A DNA stretch of 6,491 bases from Armatimonadota bacterium (GCA_023423495.1 JAFAFM010000036.1:1-6491), one strand, 5' to 3'. Counted from the stretch's first letter, positions 1 to 6,265 are shown. Program-made: numbers and translations. Notes: generated by a model not told the origin, from the sequence alone.

Positions 1-900
1 TCTCAAGTGGCGATGGTGAAGAACGTTTCTCACCACACACTGGATGCCGGAGGCAAACGGCTCCGGCCCGCATTTGTGGCCCTGAGCGCCAAGGCCACGG
101 GATTGCCCTACGATGAGGACCGATCTCGAAAAATCGGAGCCTGCATGGAGATGATCCACATGGCAACCCTCATCCATGACGACGTGATCGACAACTCTCC
201 CACACGTCGGGGCCGGGATACTGCCAGCGCAGTCTACGGAAACACGGGGTCCATCCTGGCGGGCGACGTTCTCCTCGCCAAGGCAATGAGGATCTTGGCC
301 GAAGATGGCGACCTGGCGATCATCCGAACAACCAGCCACAGTGTAGTTGAGATGGCGGAGGGCGAGGTTCGGGAGCTTGAAACCCGATTGGTGTTTGACC
401 TTGACGAAGAAGCCCACCTGGAGATCCTCAGACTCAAAACCGCCAGCTTCATCCAGTGCTGCTGCGAAGTCGGTGCAATCTTGGCAGGCGCCTCCGAACA
501 GGCTCAGAAGGCGCTACATGCTTACGGCCACCATGTGGGCATGGCATTCCAAATTATCGACGACCTCTTAGATTATCGGGGCGATAAGGCGAAGACCGGT
601 AAGGCAACCGCAACGGATTTCCGCGAAGGTCAGGCCACGCTTCCGCTGATCTACTTGATCGATTCTCTGACCGAGCAGGAATCCAATGTGGCCCGGCAGA
701 AATTTGGCAGTGGTGTCACGGACGATGAAATCCGGATGATCAGCGAGTGGATGACGTCACGCGGAGCTTTCGAAAAGGCTGAGGCGCTTGCCCATTTCCA
801 CGTTGCGTCGGCAATCGAGGCGCTGCACATCCTGCCCGAGAATCCGGCGCGTGAACTCCTTGAAACCGTCGCTCACTACGTGATTGGCCGCGAACTCTAG
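1..900 (+). CDS. Long-chain polyprenyl diphosphate synthase (IspB/HepT type), 5' end cut by the window
   Basis: Trans-prenyltransferase that extends an allylic diphosphate with isopentenyl diphosphate, normally to make the quinone side chain; cytosolic. Numbering from the GTG at 7, it shows GGKRLRP (15-21), the first Asp-rich motif DDVID (58-62) followed by RRG, the second Asp-rich motif DDLLD (185-189), and the GKA..D...GQATLPL block (198-214). These are all the family signatures for metal and diphosphate binding. The residues before the first motif read HMATLIH, with small Ala five positions upstream. In known enzymes this goes with products longer than C20, whereas short-chain FPP/GGPP synthases usually have an aromatic residue there. 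The reading frame is open to base 1, and GGKRLRP normally lies about 40-50 residues from the start, so roughly 25-30 N-terminal residues are missing and the GTG at 7 is not the start. The chain length is inferred and not fixed by sequence. The gene is probably co-transcribed with the downstream aminopeptidase. Confidence 0.
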   Translation, partial: SQVAMVKNVSHHTLDAGGKRLRPAFVALSAKATGLPYDEDRSRKIGACMEMIHMATLIHDDVIDNSPTRRGRDTASAVYGNTGSILAGDVLLAKAMRILAEDGDLAIIRTTSHSVVEMAEGEVRELETRLVFDLDEEAHLEILRLKTASFIQCCCEVGAILAGASEQAQKALHAYGHHVGMAFQIIDDLLDYRGDKAKTGKATATDFREGQATLPLIYLIDSLTEQESNVARQKFGSGVTDDEIRMISEWMTSRGAFEKAEALAHFHVASAIEALHILPENPARELLETVAHYVIGREL

Positions 901-932
901 ACGGTCCTCGTGCTGATCGGCATAATGGACCC

Positions 933-1775
933 GTGAAGGTTTATATCTCGGCGGACATCGAAGGCGTTACGGGTGTCGTTTCTTGGTCGCACTGTGGCCG
1001 GGCGGACGGCAACCACTTCGATTTTCCGTTTGCGCGGCGCATGATGACCCACGACGTGAATGCGGCGATCCGTGGAGCGAAAGCTGCCGGGGCCACCGAG
1101 ATTGTGATCAAGGATAGCCATGGGAATAGCAAGAACCTTCTTATCGATGAGCTAGAACCGGTCGTCACTTTGATTAGCGGCCACGGCGGCGGTACCGACG
1201 GCATGATGGTGGGAGTGGACGACTCCTTCGATGCCGCCGTCCTCGTGGGATACCACGCTATGGCTGGCACTCCGCGCGGGATCATGGAGCACACTATCAC
1301 GGGCAGTGTCCATCGGTTGTACATCAATGGCGAGACAGCGGGCGAAATCGCATTAAGCGCTGGAGTGGCCGGCAGGTATGGCGTTCCTCTCGTCTTCATC
1401 TCCAGCGACCAAGCGGGCTGTGACGAAGCTGCAAGCTTGCTTCCTGGCGTGGGCAAGTGCGTGGTGAAGGAGGGGTTGGCCCGATACATGGGCAAGTGTC
1501 TCTCACCCGATCAAACCGCACCATTAATCGAGCAAGGCGTTCGGCAGGCGATTGAGAATCGCGCAAACATCCAGCCGTGGGTACCAGAGATACCCTGCAC
1601 CATTAAAGTGGAATTTAATCGCTCCGAGGAGGCCGATTTCTGTAGCCGATTATTCTTTGCAAAGCGTTTGGATGCCTACACGATGGAAGTTACGTTCGAC
1701 TCGTATGAACTTGCCCATCAGGCGTGCTGGAATTTGATGGCGATGTCCGCCCAGGGAATAGCTTCGCAGAACTAG
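933..1775 (+). CDS. M55 family D-aminopeptidase (DppA-like)
   Basis: Zinc peptidase of the DppA family, which removes N-terminal D-amino acids from short peptides and is thought to help recycle cell-wall or dipeptide-derived D-Ala; cytosolic, with no signal peptide. The 280 residues match the usual length of about 275. The N-terminus MKVYISADIEG carries the Asp8 and Glu10 metal ligands. Further ligands are visible in KDSH (His63), GYHA (His108) and GEIAL (Glu138), and the proposed catalytic His is His120 in IMEHTITG. YIN.....GE and KCLSP are also family-typical. The GTG start is the only canonical start in this frame after the previous gene, and it places Asp8/Glu10 exactly where the family has them. 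No Shine-Dalgarno is evident. It lies 32 nt after the prenyl synthase, suggesting one transcript. Its TAG stop shares CTAG with the stop of the convergent crtB-like gene. Family assignment is firm; the substrate is inferred. Confidence 0.93.
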   Translation: MKVYISADIEGVTGVVSWSHCGRADGNHFDFPFARRMMTHDVNAAIRGAKAAGATEIVIKDSHGNSKNLLIDELEPVVTLISGHGGGTDGMMVGVDDSFDAAVLVGYHAMAGTPRGIMEHTITGSVHRLYINGETAGEIALSAGVAGRYGVPLVFISSDQAGCDEAASLLPGVGKCVVKEGLARYMGKCLSPDQTAPLIEQGVRQAIENRANIQPWVPEIPCTIKVEFNRSEEADFCSRLFFAKRLDAYTMEVTFDSYELAHQACWNLMAMSAQGIASQN

Positions 1776-2701
1776 CTTCTTACGAATAGTTCACGGATTG
1801 CCACGAGCAGTTTCTCTACCTTAGATGTCCTAGCTCGAGTTCGGAATACGTCGTAATCGAGCGCTTCGATGCGATCCAAGATGCGTGAGTACAAAAGTCT
1901 GGCCAAGCGAATTGGGTACCTAACCTGGGGCGGGAGTTGGGTAATGCCGGCGTCGGCTTCGGCATAGAGGGCCCGCGCCCGGGCAATTTCAAACCGCATC
2001 AGGTTGGAGAACGCCTCCGAATGCCGTCGACGCAAGATGTCCAGGTCCGAGACGCCAAAAGACGCCATATCCTCTTCCGGAAGGTATATCCGACCGCGCA
2101 GGGCATCTTCCCCCACATCCCGGAGGAAGTTTGTTAACTGCATCGCTTCGCCCAACGCGGATGCAGCTTTAACGGTTCGAGCCGTCTGGGGAGCTCCCAA
2201 CGCCGAGAGCATCATCAAGCCAACGGATACCGCCGAACCACGCATATAGCCCCTTAGATCCTCAAAGGTTTCATAGCGCGTGATCTCAAGATCCTGCTCC
2301 ATGGCGTCCAAAAACTTTAGCGGTTCGTCATGGGGAATGCCCGCCTCCTGAACGACGTCGCAGAACGCCCGCATGACCCCGTCCTTTGGGGTCACACCCT
2401 CGATGCCGTGCAAGTACTCCAGACGCCACTCGCGCAACCGCTTCAATTTGGTTTCGTGATCCAGCTCGGGCGCGTTGTCCACCCACTCGTCCGGCACCCG
2501 GACAAAGGCATAGATGGCATGGGTGCGACGCCTAATCTCCTTCTTGAATCGGCTGGCTGCGAAGTAGTACGTGGTGCCGTGCTTGCGATGGATTCGGCGG
2601 CACACAGCATGGTCTGCCGGGGACGCGAAGGAGTGCGCGATATCCGAAGAAGAGGCGTATCGCTCGATCATGGATTCTATGCTTTGTTCATCCTTTCGCA
2701 T
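1772..2701 (-). CDS. crtB: Phytoene/squalene synthase family protein (CrtB-like)
   Basis: Head-to-head prenyl condensing enzyme. CrtB joins two GGPP to give phytoene, the first committed C40 carotenoid; relatives join two FPP to dehydrosqualene or squalene. The 309 residues are of normal length. The first Asp-rich motif is DEWVD (71-75, within YAFVRVPDEWVD) and the second is in QLTNFLRDVGEDA (188-200), followed by RGRIYLPEED. That stretch is the classic phytoene-synthase signature 2. The segment GSAVSVGLMM (155-164) matches the family block before it. DEW replaces the more usual DD(I/V) in motif 1, but both acidic anchors remain. The ATG at 2701 lies 10 nt after the acyltransferase stop, so the two are surely co-transcribed; AGTAGG inside the end of the upstream gene could be a weak ribosome site. 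An in-frame ATG 10 codons later is an alternative. C30 versus C40 product cannot be decided here, so the symbol is by homology only. Confidence 0.9.
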   Translation of the reverse strand: MRKDEQSIESMIERYASSSDIAHSFASPADHAVCRRIHRKHGTTYYFAASRFKKEIRRRTHAIYAFVRVPDEWVDNAPELDHETKLKRLREWRLEYLHGIEGVTPKDGVMRAFCDVVQEAGIPHDEPLKFLDAMEQDLEITRYETFEDLRGYMRGSAVSVGLMMLSALGAPQTARTVKAASALGEAMQLTNFLRDVGEDALRGRIYLPEEDMASFGVSDLDILRRRHSEAFSNLMRFEIARARALYAEADAGITQLPPQVRYPIRLARLLYSRILDRIEALDYDVFRTRARTSKVEKLLVAIRELFVRS

Positions 2702-2711
2702 ACTAAACAGC

Positions 2712-3344
2712 CTACTTTCGCCATCTGCGTAAATCCCAACGCTCGTTCACATCGGGAGTTCCCTTCACCAACACAGAAAACGTAGATTTCTGGCCCCTCG
2801 CCTCCGACTGCAAGCGGGTCAGAACTTCTAAGACGGCCTCCCGCGTGCGTTCAGCGAGGCCGGGACCCTTTTCGACGGGATTTCCAAATTTAATGAACGC
2901 TTCTGGACGCTCGTGCATGGACATTTCGTAGTGGATGGCGACTGGCATCACTATTGAGTTCGGCACCTTATCCGCAACCGTTTCCAGCGCCTTCCCAAAG
3001 GGCAGCAGGTCCGGTGGGTAGTGCAGCTCAGCTTCAGCAAAGAGCAGAAGCGAGAGCCCCTTTTCATTCATCATTCGGATCGTCTTCTTGACAGTTGCTC
3101 CCCGACGCTTGAGATCGTTCAAGGGATACGGCATCCCGCCGATCTTCTCGAACCAGGGGAAGGCGTCAAATTCTTGGATCCAGTCGAGGCAGGGCGTGTC
3201 CAGCGCCTTCACCACATGGAACATCAGATATCCGTCAAACCATCCATGATGGTTGGGCACAAAGATGACCGGAGTACTTAGCTCAAAGCTTGGTGGCTGC
3301 CAATAGACGGTATGGAATCGCTTGCGGACCGAGCGTCGGATCAT
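2712..3344 (-). CDS. PlsC-like 1-acyl-glycerophosphate/lysophospholipid acyltransferase family protein
   Basis: Member of the glycerolipid acyltransferase superfamily, which moves an acyl group from acyl-CoA or acyl-ACP to a hydroxyl acceptor, generally at the inner membrane face. The catalytic H-x4-D box is visible as NHHGWFD (His32, Asp37), preceded by the hydrophobic VIFVP strand. The IGGMPYPL segment (68-75) matches motif II. Motif III, normally FPEG, appears as FAEAE (102-106) with Glu104 kept. VMPVAI (132-137) corresponds to the conserved motif IV strand. At 210 residues it is compact. There is no clear transmembrane helix. The frame stays open upstream of ATG 3344 but I found no other canonical start before the lipoprotein coding region. 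It sits between a lipoprotein gene (38 nt upstream) and crtB (10 nt downstream). That context suggests membrane lipid or acylated carotenoid synthesis, which is an inference; the acceptor is unknown. Confidence 0.85.
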   Translation of the reverse strand: MIRRSVRKRFHTVYWQPPSFELSTPVIFVPNHHGWFDGYLMFHVVKALDTPCLDWIQEFDAFPWFEKIGGMPYPLNDLKRRGATVKKTIRMMNEKGLSLLLFAEAELHYPPDLLPFGKALETVADKVPNSIVMPVAIHYEMSMHERPEAFIKFGNPVEKGPGLAERTREAVLEVLTRLQSEARGQKSTFSVLVKGTPDVNERWDLRRWRK

Positions 3345-3382
3345 CGATCCAACTTGACGGCCGATAAATCCCTGCTCCTGGT

Positions 3383-3673
3383 CTATTCTCCGCCCTCGGA
3401 ACCCATCTGACCCATTCCAGCGGGAGCTCCTGCTCCCGAAGCTGCCCTTTTGGCCATATCCTTGGCAGCCGCTCCGGTGCCCCCACCGCCGGCGCCGCCG
3501 ACACTCTCAGCCCCTGATACCGGTGTCATGCCACCCACGTTCGGACCCAGTGGCGCGATGCCGCTGCGGTTGGGAGTGGTCGCTGCCGCGGCTGCTTGTG
3601 GCTCTGCATTCTTCACGCATCCCACCACCCACAAAAGAGCGACCAGTCCGATTCCGTATTTGAGGGCCTTCAC
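3383..3673 (-). CDS. Small Gly/Ala-rich predicted lipoprotein
   Basis: I do not recognise this 96-residue protein. It has a classic lipoprotein signal: basic MKALK, a hydrophobic core GIGLVALLW, and a VVGC lipobox with Cys19 as the predicted lipidated residue. The mature part (about 78 residues) is dominated by Gly, Ala, Pro and Ser, including a run of five Ala and a GGAGGGG stretch, with a short basic patch AAAKDMAKRAA (68-78). It ends in acidic GSEGGE. It is likely disordered and tethered outside the cytoplasmic membrane. The GTG at 3673 is the only workable start, since an in-frame TAA lies four codons upstream. It is the first gene of the run continuing into the acyltransferase and crtB. 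The opposite strand is also open here, but the lipobox and the real start of the neighbouring aminopeptidase at 3711 favour this reading. Confidence 0.75.
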   Translation of the reverse strand: MKALKYGIGLVALLWVVGCVKNAEPQAAAAATTPNRSGIAPLGPNVGGMTPVSGAESVGGAGGGGTGAAAKDMAKRAASGAGAPAGMGQMGSEGGE

Positions 3674-3710
3674 GAGAACACTTTACGACATTTGCGGCCA
3701 AAATGGACGC
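3674..3710. promoter_or_regulatory. Divergent intergenic region between lipoprotein operon and M29 aminopeptidase
   Basis: Only 37 bp separate the two divergent start codons, so promoters for both directions must overlap each other or extend into the opposing genes. On the plus strand, TTGAGG at 3660-3665 and TACGAC at 3684-3689 are 18 bp apart and could be a weak sigma-70-type pair, giving a leader of about 15 nt. The match is poor and might be chance. I see no convincing operator palindrome. Assignment as a promoter region rests on gene layout rather than motif quality. Confidence 0.45.
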
Positions 3711-4832
3711 ATGCTCGATCCCCGCGTTACGCAGCTTGCTGAACTCCTGTGCGACCACTCCGTCCGGCTGGACTCCAATGACAAAGTCCTCATCCACGCC
3801 TTCGATGTGCCGAACGAATCAGTCGCGGAGATGGTGCGCGTTGTCCAGAGTCGTGGCGCCCAGGCGGTTGTGCGGTTGGAATCCGGGCACATTCGGCGGG
3901 AGCTGCTTTCCAACCTTACTGAAGCCAATGTGAAGACCATTGCCAACATCGAGAAGTACGAGATGGAGCAGATGACCGCTTACATCGCCCTGCGGGGTAC
4001 TACCAACCCACTGGAGAATGCCGAGATTCCGGGGGATAAGTTAAAGCTTTGGGGCAAAGAATACACGCAGCCCGTGGTTTTTGGCGTCCGGGTTCCCAAG
4101 ACGAAGTGGGTCGCGCTGCGATGGCCCAACCCCGGCATGGCGATGGCGGCGGGAATGAGCACAAAAGCCTTCGAGGACTTCTACTTCCGAGTCTGCACGT
4201 TGGACTACAAAAAGATGGCGGAGGCCGCCAAACCTCTTGCCGACCTCATGAACAATACCGACATGGTACGGGTCACCGCGCCGGGTACGGACTTCACACT
4301 TTCCATTAAGGGCATAGGAGCCGTCCCCTGCACCGGAGAAGCCAACATTCCCGACGGCGAATGCTTCAGCGCGCCGGTTAGGGATTCCGTCAACGGAACC
4401 GTGCAATTCAACACCTCTTCCCTGTACGAGGGTACGGAGTTCACCGGCATCCGCTACGTCATCAAGGACGGGAAGATCGTGGAGGCTACGGCAGGCGCCA
4501 ATACGGAGAAGCTCAACCGAATTCTGGACACCGATGAGGGCGCGCGCTACTTCGGGGAGTTTGCCATCGGCTTCCATCCCCATGTGCTTCATCCCATGAA
4601 AGACACCCTATTCGACGAGAAGATTGCGGGATCGCTGCACTTCACCCCCGGCAACAGCTACGATCCGCCGGGAGGCAATGGCAACATGAGCGCCATCCAC
4701 TGGGACACCGTTCTCATTCAGCGTCCGGAATATGGTGGTGGAGAGATCTGGTTCGACGATCGACTGGTCCGCAAGGATGGCCTGTTTGTGGTGCCAGAGC
4801 TGGAAGGGCTGAACCCAGACCGGCTGGGCTAG
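3711..4832 (+). CDS. M29 family metallo-aminopeptidase (aminopeptidase T/AmpS-like)
   Basis: Two-metal exopeptidase that removes N-terminal amino acids from peptides; cytosolic, usually dimeric. The 373 residues are slightly short of the usual 400 or so for the family. The N-terminus LAELLCDHSVRLDSNDKVLIHA is typical. Likely metal ligands and active-site residues cluster in the C-terminal half: TGEANIPDGE (Glu210, Glu217), FGEFAIG (Glu283), DEKIAGSLH (Glu303, His310) and the hallmark SAIHWD (His330, Asp332). The ATG at 3711 is chosen because the family similarity begins there. The frame is open farther upstream to 3450, but that part is Pro/Ala-rich antisense of the lipoprotein gene. No Shine-Dalgarno is evident. 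The stop at 4832 is 1 nt before the GTG of the next gene, so the two are probably translationally coupled. Family assignment is firm; peptide preference is unknown. Confidence 0.93.
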   Translation: MLDPRVTQLAELLCDHSVRLDSNDKVLIHAFDVPNESVAEMVRVVQSRGAQAVVRLESGHIRRELLSNLTEANVKTIANIEKYEMEQMTAYIALRGTTNPLENAEIPGDKLKLWGKEYTQPVVFGVRVPKTKWVALRWPNPGMAMAAGMSTKAFEDFYFRVCTLDYKKMAEAAKPLADLMNNTDMVRVTAPGTDFTLSIKGIGAVPCTGEANIPDGECFSAPVRDSVNGTVQFNTSSLYEGTEFTGIRYVIKDGKIVEATAGANTEKLNRILDTDEGARYFGEFAIGFHPHVLHPMKDTLFDEKIAGSLHFTPGNSYDPPGGNGNMSAIHWDTVLIQRPEYGGGEIWFDDRLVRKDGLFVVPELEGLNPDRLG

Positions 4833-4833
4833 C

Positions 4834-5421
4834 GTGCCGAGTGAGCGCTGGATCTTTGGGTTCCGATACACCGAGACAAGGCGACTGTCGGAGCGGGAAC
4901 TCGACCAAGCACGGGGATTGGCTTCACGCTTCAGCTCGTACCGCTACCTTCGGGGTGCCTTGGCCGTGTTTCTTGGCATCGACTTCTTCTTTGGGATCGC
5001 TCTGCTGGCCGGTGAGAAGCACTGGTGGGCGTGGTTTGTACTGATTGGTAGCTTCGTCGGTTTCTTCTGGGCCCTGAGCTGGGCAAGCGCAGCCGAGTCC
5101 ACCTCACTCCTCTACCGCCGCTTGGTACGGGTTGGAGAGATCGATGAATACGTACGGACCGGAAGAGACGACCGTGTGCGCCGGGCCTACCGGCGGTCTC
5201 ACCAGTTGATGGAAGACAGTGAAGACGAGGACTACGTGCTGGAGCCCTTCTGGAAGGCGGAGGAGAAGTTTGAGGAACGGCTGCTCAAGCGCGTGGGCTC
5301 TGCGCCCGCCATTATTTGGACCCCCGCGGGCGATGATGTGCTTGTTCGGGCGGACGATGCCTGGGTGAGCGCCGTTTACGACGTTCCCGTAATAACCCTC
5401 GGCGACGGCCGAACGGCCTAA
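4834..5421 (+). CDS. Hypothetical protein with a two-helix membrane hairpin
   Basis: I do not recognise this family. The 195-residue product has a charged N-terminus (about 1-38, including SERELDQARGLASRF), a first hydrophobic helix around 41-60, a short EKHWW loop, and a second helix around 64-85. A long hydrophilic C-terminal part follows. This includes an Arg-rich stretch (95-122), an acidic MEDSEDED patch (126-133) and a likely helical AEEKFEERLLKRV segment, ending in a short beta-like domain (about 158-190). The hairpin with both ends probably cytoplasmic, judged from the positive charges, suggests a membrane-anchored accessory protein. GTG at 4834 begins 1 nt after the aminopeptidase stop, so coupled translation is likely. 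The TAA stop overlaps the stop of the convergent rhomboid-like gene by 4 bp. Coding status is supported by the sensible membrane topology and tight packing; no function can be assigned. Confidence 0.8.
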   Translation: MPSERWIFGFRYTETRRLSERELDQARGLASRFSSYRYLRGALAVFLGIDFFFGIALLAGEKHWWAWFVLIGSFVGFFWALSWASAAESTSLLYRRLVRVGEIDEYVRTGRDDRVRRAYRRSHQLMEDSEDEDYVLEPFWKAEEKFEERLLKRVGSAPAIIWTPAGDDVLVRADDAWVSAVYDVPVITLGDGRTA

Positions 5422-5434
5422 TCTTCCTTCTTTC
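5407..5434 (+). terminator. Possible short hairpin at the end of the membrane protein gene
   Basis: GGCC at 5407-5410 and GGCC at 5415-5418 can pair around a GAAC loop. They are followed by a pyrimidine-rich TAATCTTCCTTCTTTCC tract. The stem is only 4 bp and lies inside the coding end, so a functional terminator is doubtful. Confidence 0.2.
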
Positions 5435-6143
5435 CGTCGTCGATGCTGGATTCAAATAGCTTCCGCAACCGCTCGCGCTCGTCGCGCTCTTTCTCCCGCT
5501 TTTTGACCTCGTCGTAGTAGCCCTTGTCCATCCGTTCCGACTTCTTGAGATAGGGGCGGTCGGAGAGCTTGGTCTTGCCAAAGGTTCCTCCCCCGCGTGA
5601 ATAGGTCCAGAAGGGAATACGGTTCGCAGCAAATGCCCACGCGACGGCCAGGTGCAGTGCGCATACGACTCCCAGCAGTGGACTTCCAAAACCCGACAGG
5701 ATGATCACCGAAGCAGCGGTAATGATTCCCAACACCTTGCCGGTGAGAGGGATCAGGCCGTACAGCATGATCGTCTGGGTGGGGTTTCGGGTGCACCAAA
5801 CGGTGGTGATCCCCGCGACTGGCAGCCACATCCCGGCGGCCCCATACATGCGCGAGACCAACGGTCCCAAAAGGACGATAAAGAGCGCGGGCAGCAGAAT
5901 CATCGCTAACCACAGCGCCAAGTATTTGGTTGGCCCCAGATCCCGCTCCGTGGATCCGCCCACCCAGAACATCCACATGATCAGGAAGAGAAATCCGATA
6001 ACTCCGAAACCGGAAGTGAAGGGAAGCTCCGCCCATGGGTAAGTGAACAGGGTCCAGGGCTGCGACTGCCACCCAGGGGTAAGAATGATCTGCTCCATCC
6101 CCTTTCCGGCGCTGAACCACCAGACGAAGGCAAGGACGACCAT
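5418..6143 (-). CDS. Rhomboid-family membrane protein lacking the catalytic serine (probable pseudoprotease)
   Basis: Polytopic membrane protein with the rhomboid layout. QPWTLFTYPW (28-37) matches the WxxxTY segment after the first loop, and GGSTERDLGPTKYLALW (62-78) matches the G..xER.lG...fl signature. GAAG (101-104) sits where active rhomboids have GxSG, and CALHLAVAWAF (161-171) falls at the helix 6 position of the catalytic His (His164). Ala103 (GCC, 5835-5837) therefore replaces the nucleophile, so proteolysis is not expected; non-proteolytic relatives such as iRhoms and derlins bind or route membrane proteins. Hydrophobic helices are visible near 44-62, 74-93, 104-117, 136-150 and 155-173. 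A basic/acidic, coiled-coil-like tail of about 60 residues (182-241) is cytoplasmic or extended. ATG 6143 cuts into helix 1: in-frame upstream codons encode SWYRRQAAPVTIGIIAS, so the true start may be upstream at a non-standard codon. Rhomboid assignment is by motif reading, not alignment. Confidence 0.8.
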   Translation of the reverse strand: MVVLAFVWWFSAGKGMEQIILTPGWQSQPWTLFTYPWAELPFTSGFGVIGFLFLIMWMFWVGGSTERDLGPTKYLALWLAMILLPALFIVLLGPLVSRMYGAAGMWLPVAGITTVWCTRNPTQTIMLYGLIPLTGKVLGIITAASVIILSGFGSPLLGVVCALHLAVAWAFAANRIPFWTYSRGGGTFGKTKLSDRPYLKKSERMDKGYYDEVKKREKERDERERLRKLFESSIDDGKKED

Positions 6144-6227
6144 CGACGCGATGATGCCAATCGTGACGGGCGCTGCCTGCCGCCGATACCAAGACCTAGC
6201 TTGCTGAATCCCCCTGGGGCTTTGGCT

Positions 6228-6233
6228 ATTATG
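6228..6233 (-). promoter_or_regulatory. Possible -10 element upstream of the rhomboid-like gene
   Basis: On the minus strand this reads CATAAT, five of six matches to the sigma-70 -10 consensus. It lies between the terminator of the upstream gene and the rhomboid-like coding region, where a promoter is expected. No matching -35 hexamer is seen at the usual spacing. Confidence 0.25.
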
Positions 6234-6265
6234 CGTTCTATCCTTCGGGGCCGCACGGTCGAGGC

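Noticed and set aside
941..1495. Minus-strand open frame of 184 codons
   Set aside because: Fully antisense to the well-supported M55 aminopeptidase, with no recognisable domain.
1759..1779. Direct repeat TAGCTTC (1759-1765 and 1773-1779) at the convergent junction
   Set aside because: Seven bases, one copy pair, lying within coding ends; likely chance.
2330..2785. Plus-strand open frame of 151 codons
   Set aside because: Antisense to crtB and the end of the acyltransferase gene, with no domain or start signal.
3450..3710. Upstream extension of the M29 aminopeptidase frame to 3450, adding about 87 residues
   Set aside because: The added part is Pro/Ala-rich without family similarity and is antisense to a convincing lipoprotein signal and lipobox. 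M29 similarity begins at 3711.
4041..4592. Minus-strand open frame of 183 codons
   Set aside because: Shadow of the M29 aminopeptidase; His/Arg/Gly-rich composition typical of an antisense frame.
5452..6192. Minus-strand open frame of 246 codons starting at TTG 6192
   Set aside because: Same strand as the rhomboid-like gene but another frame; it reads as Arg/His/Asp-rich low-sense protein, whereas the chosen frame gives coherent membrane helices and rhomboid motifs.
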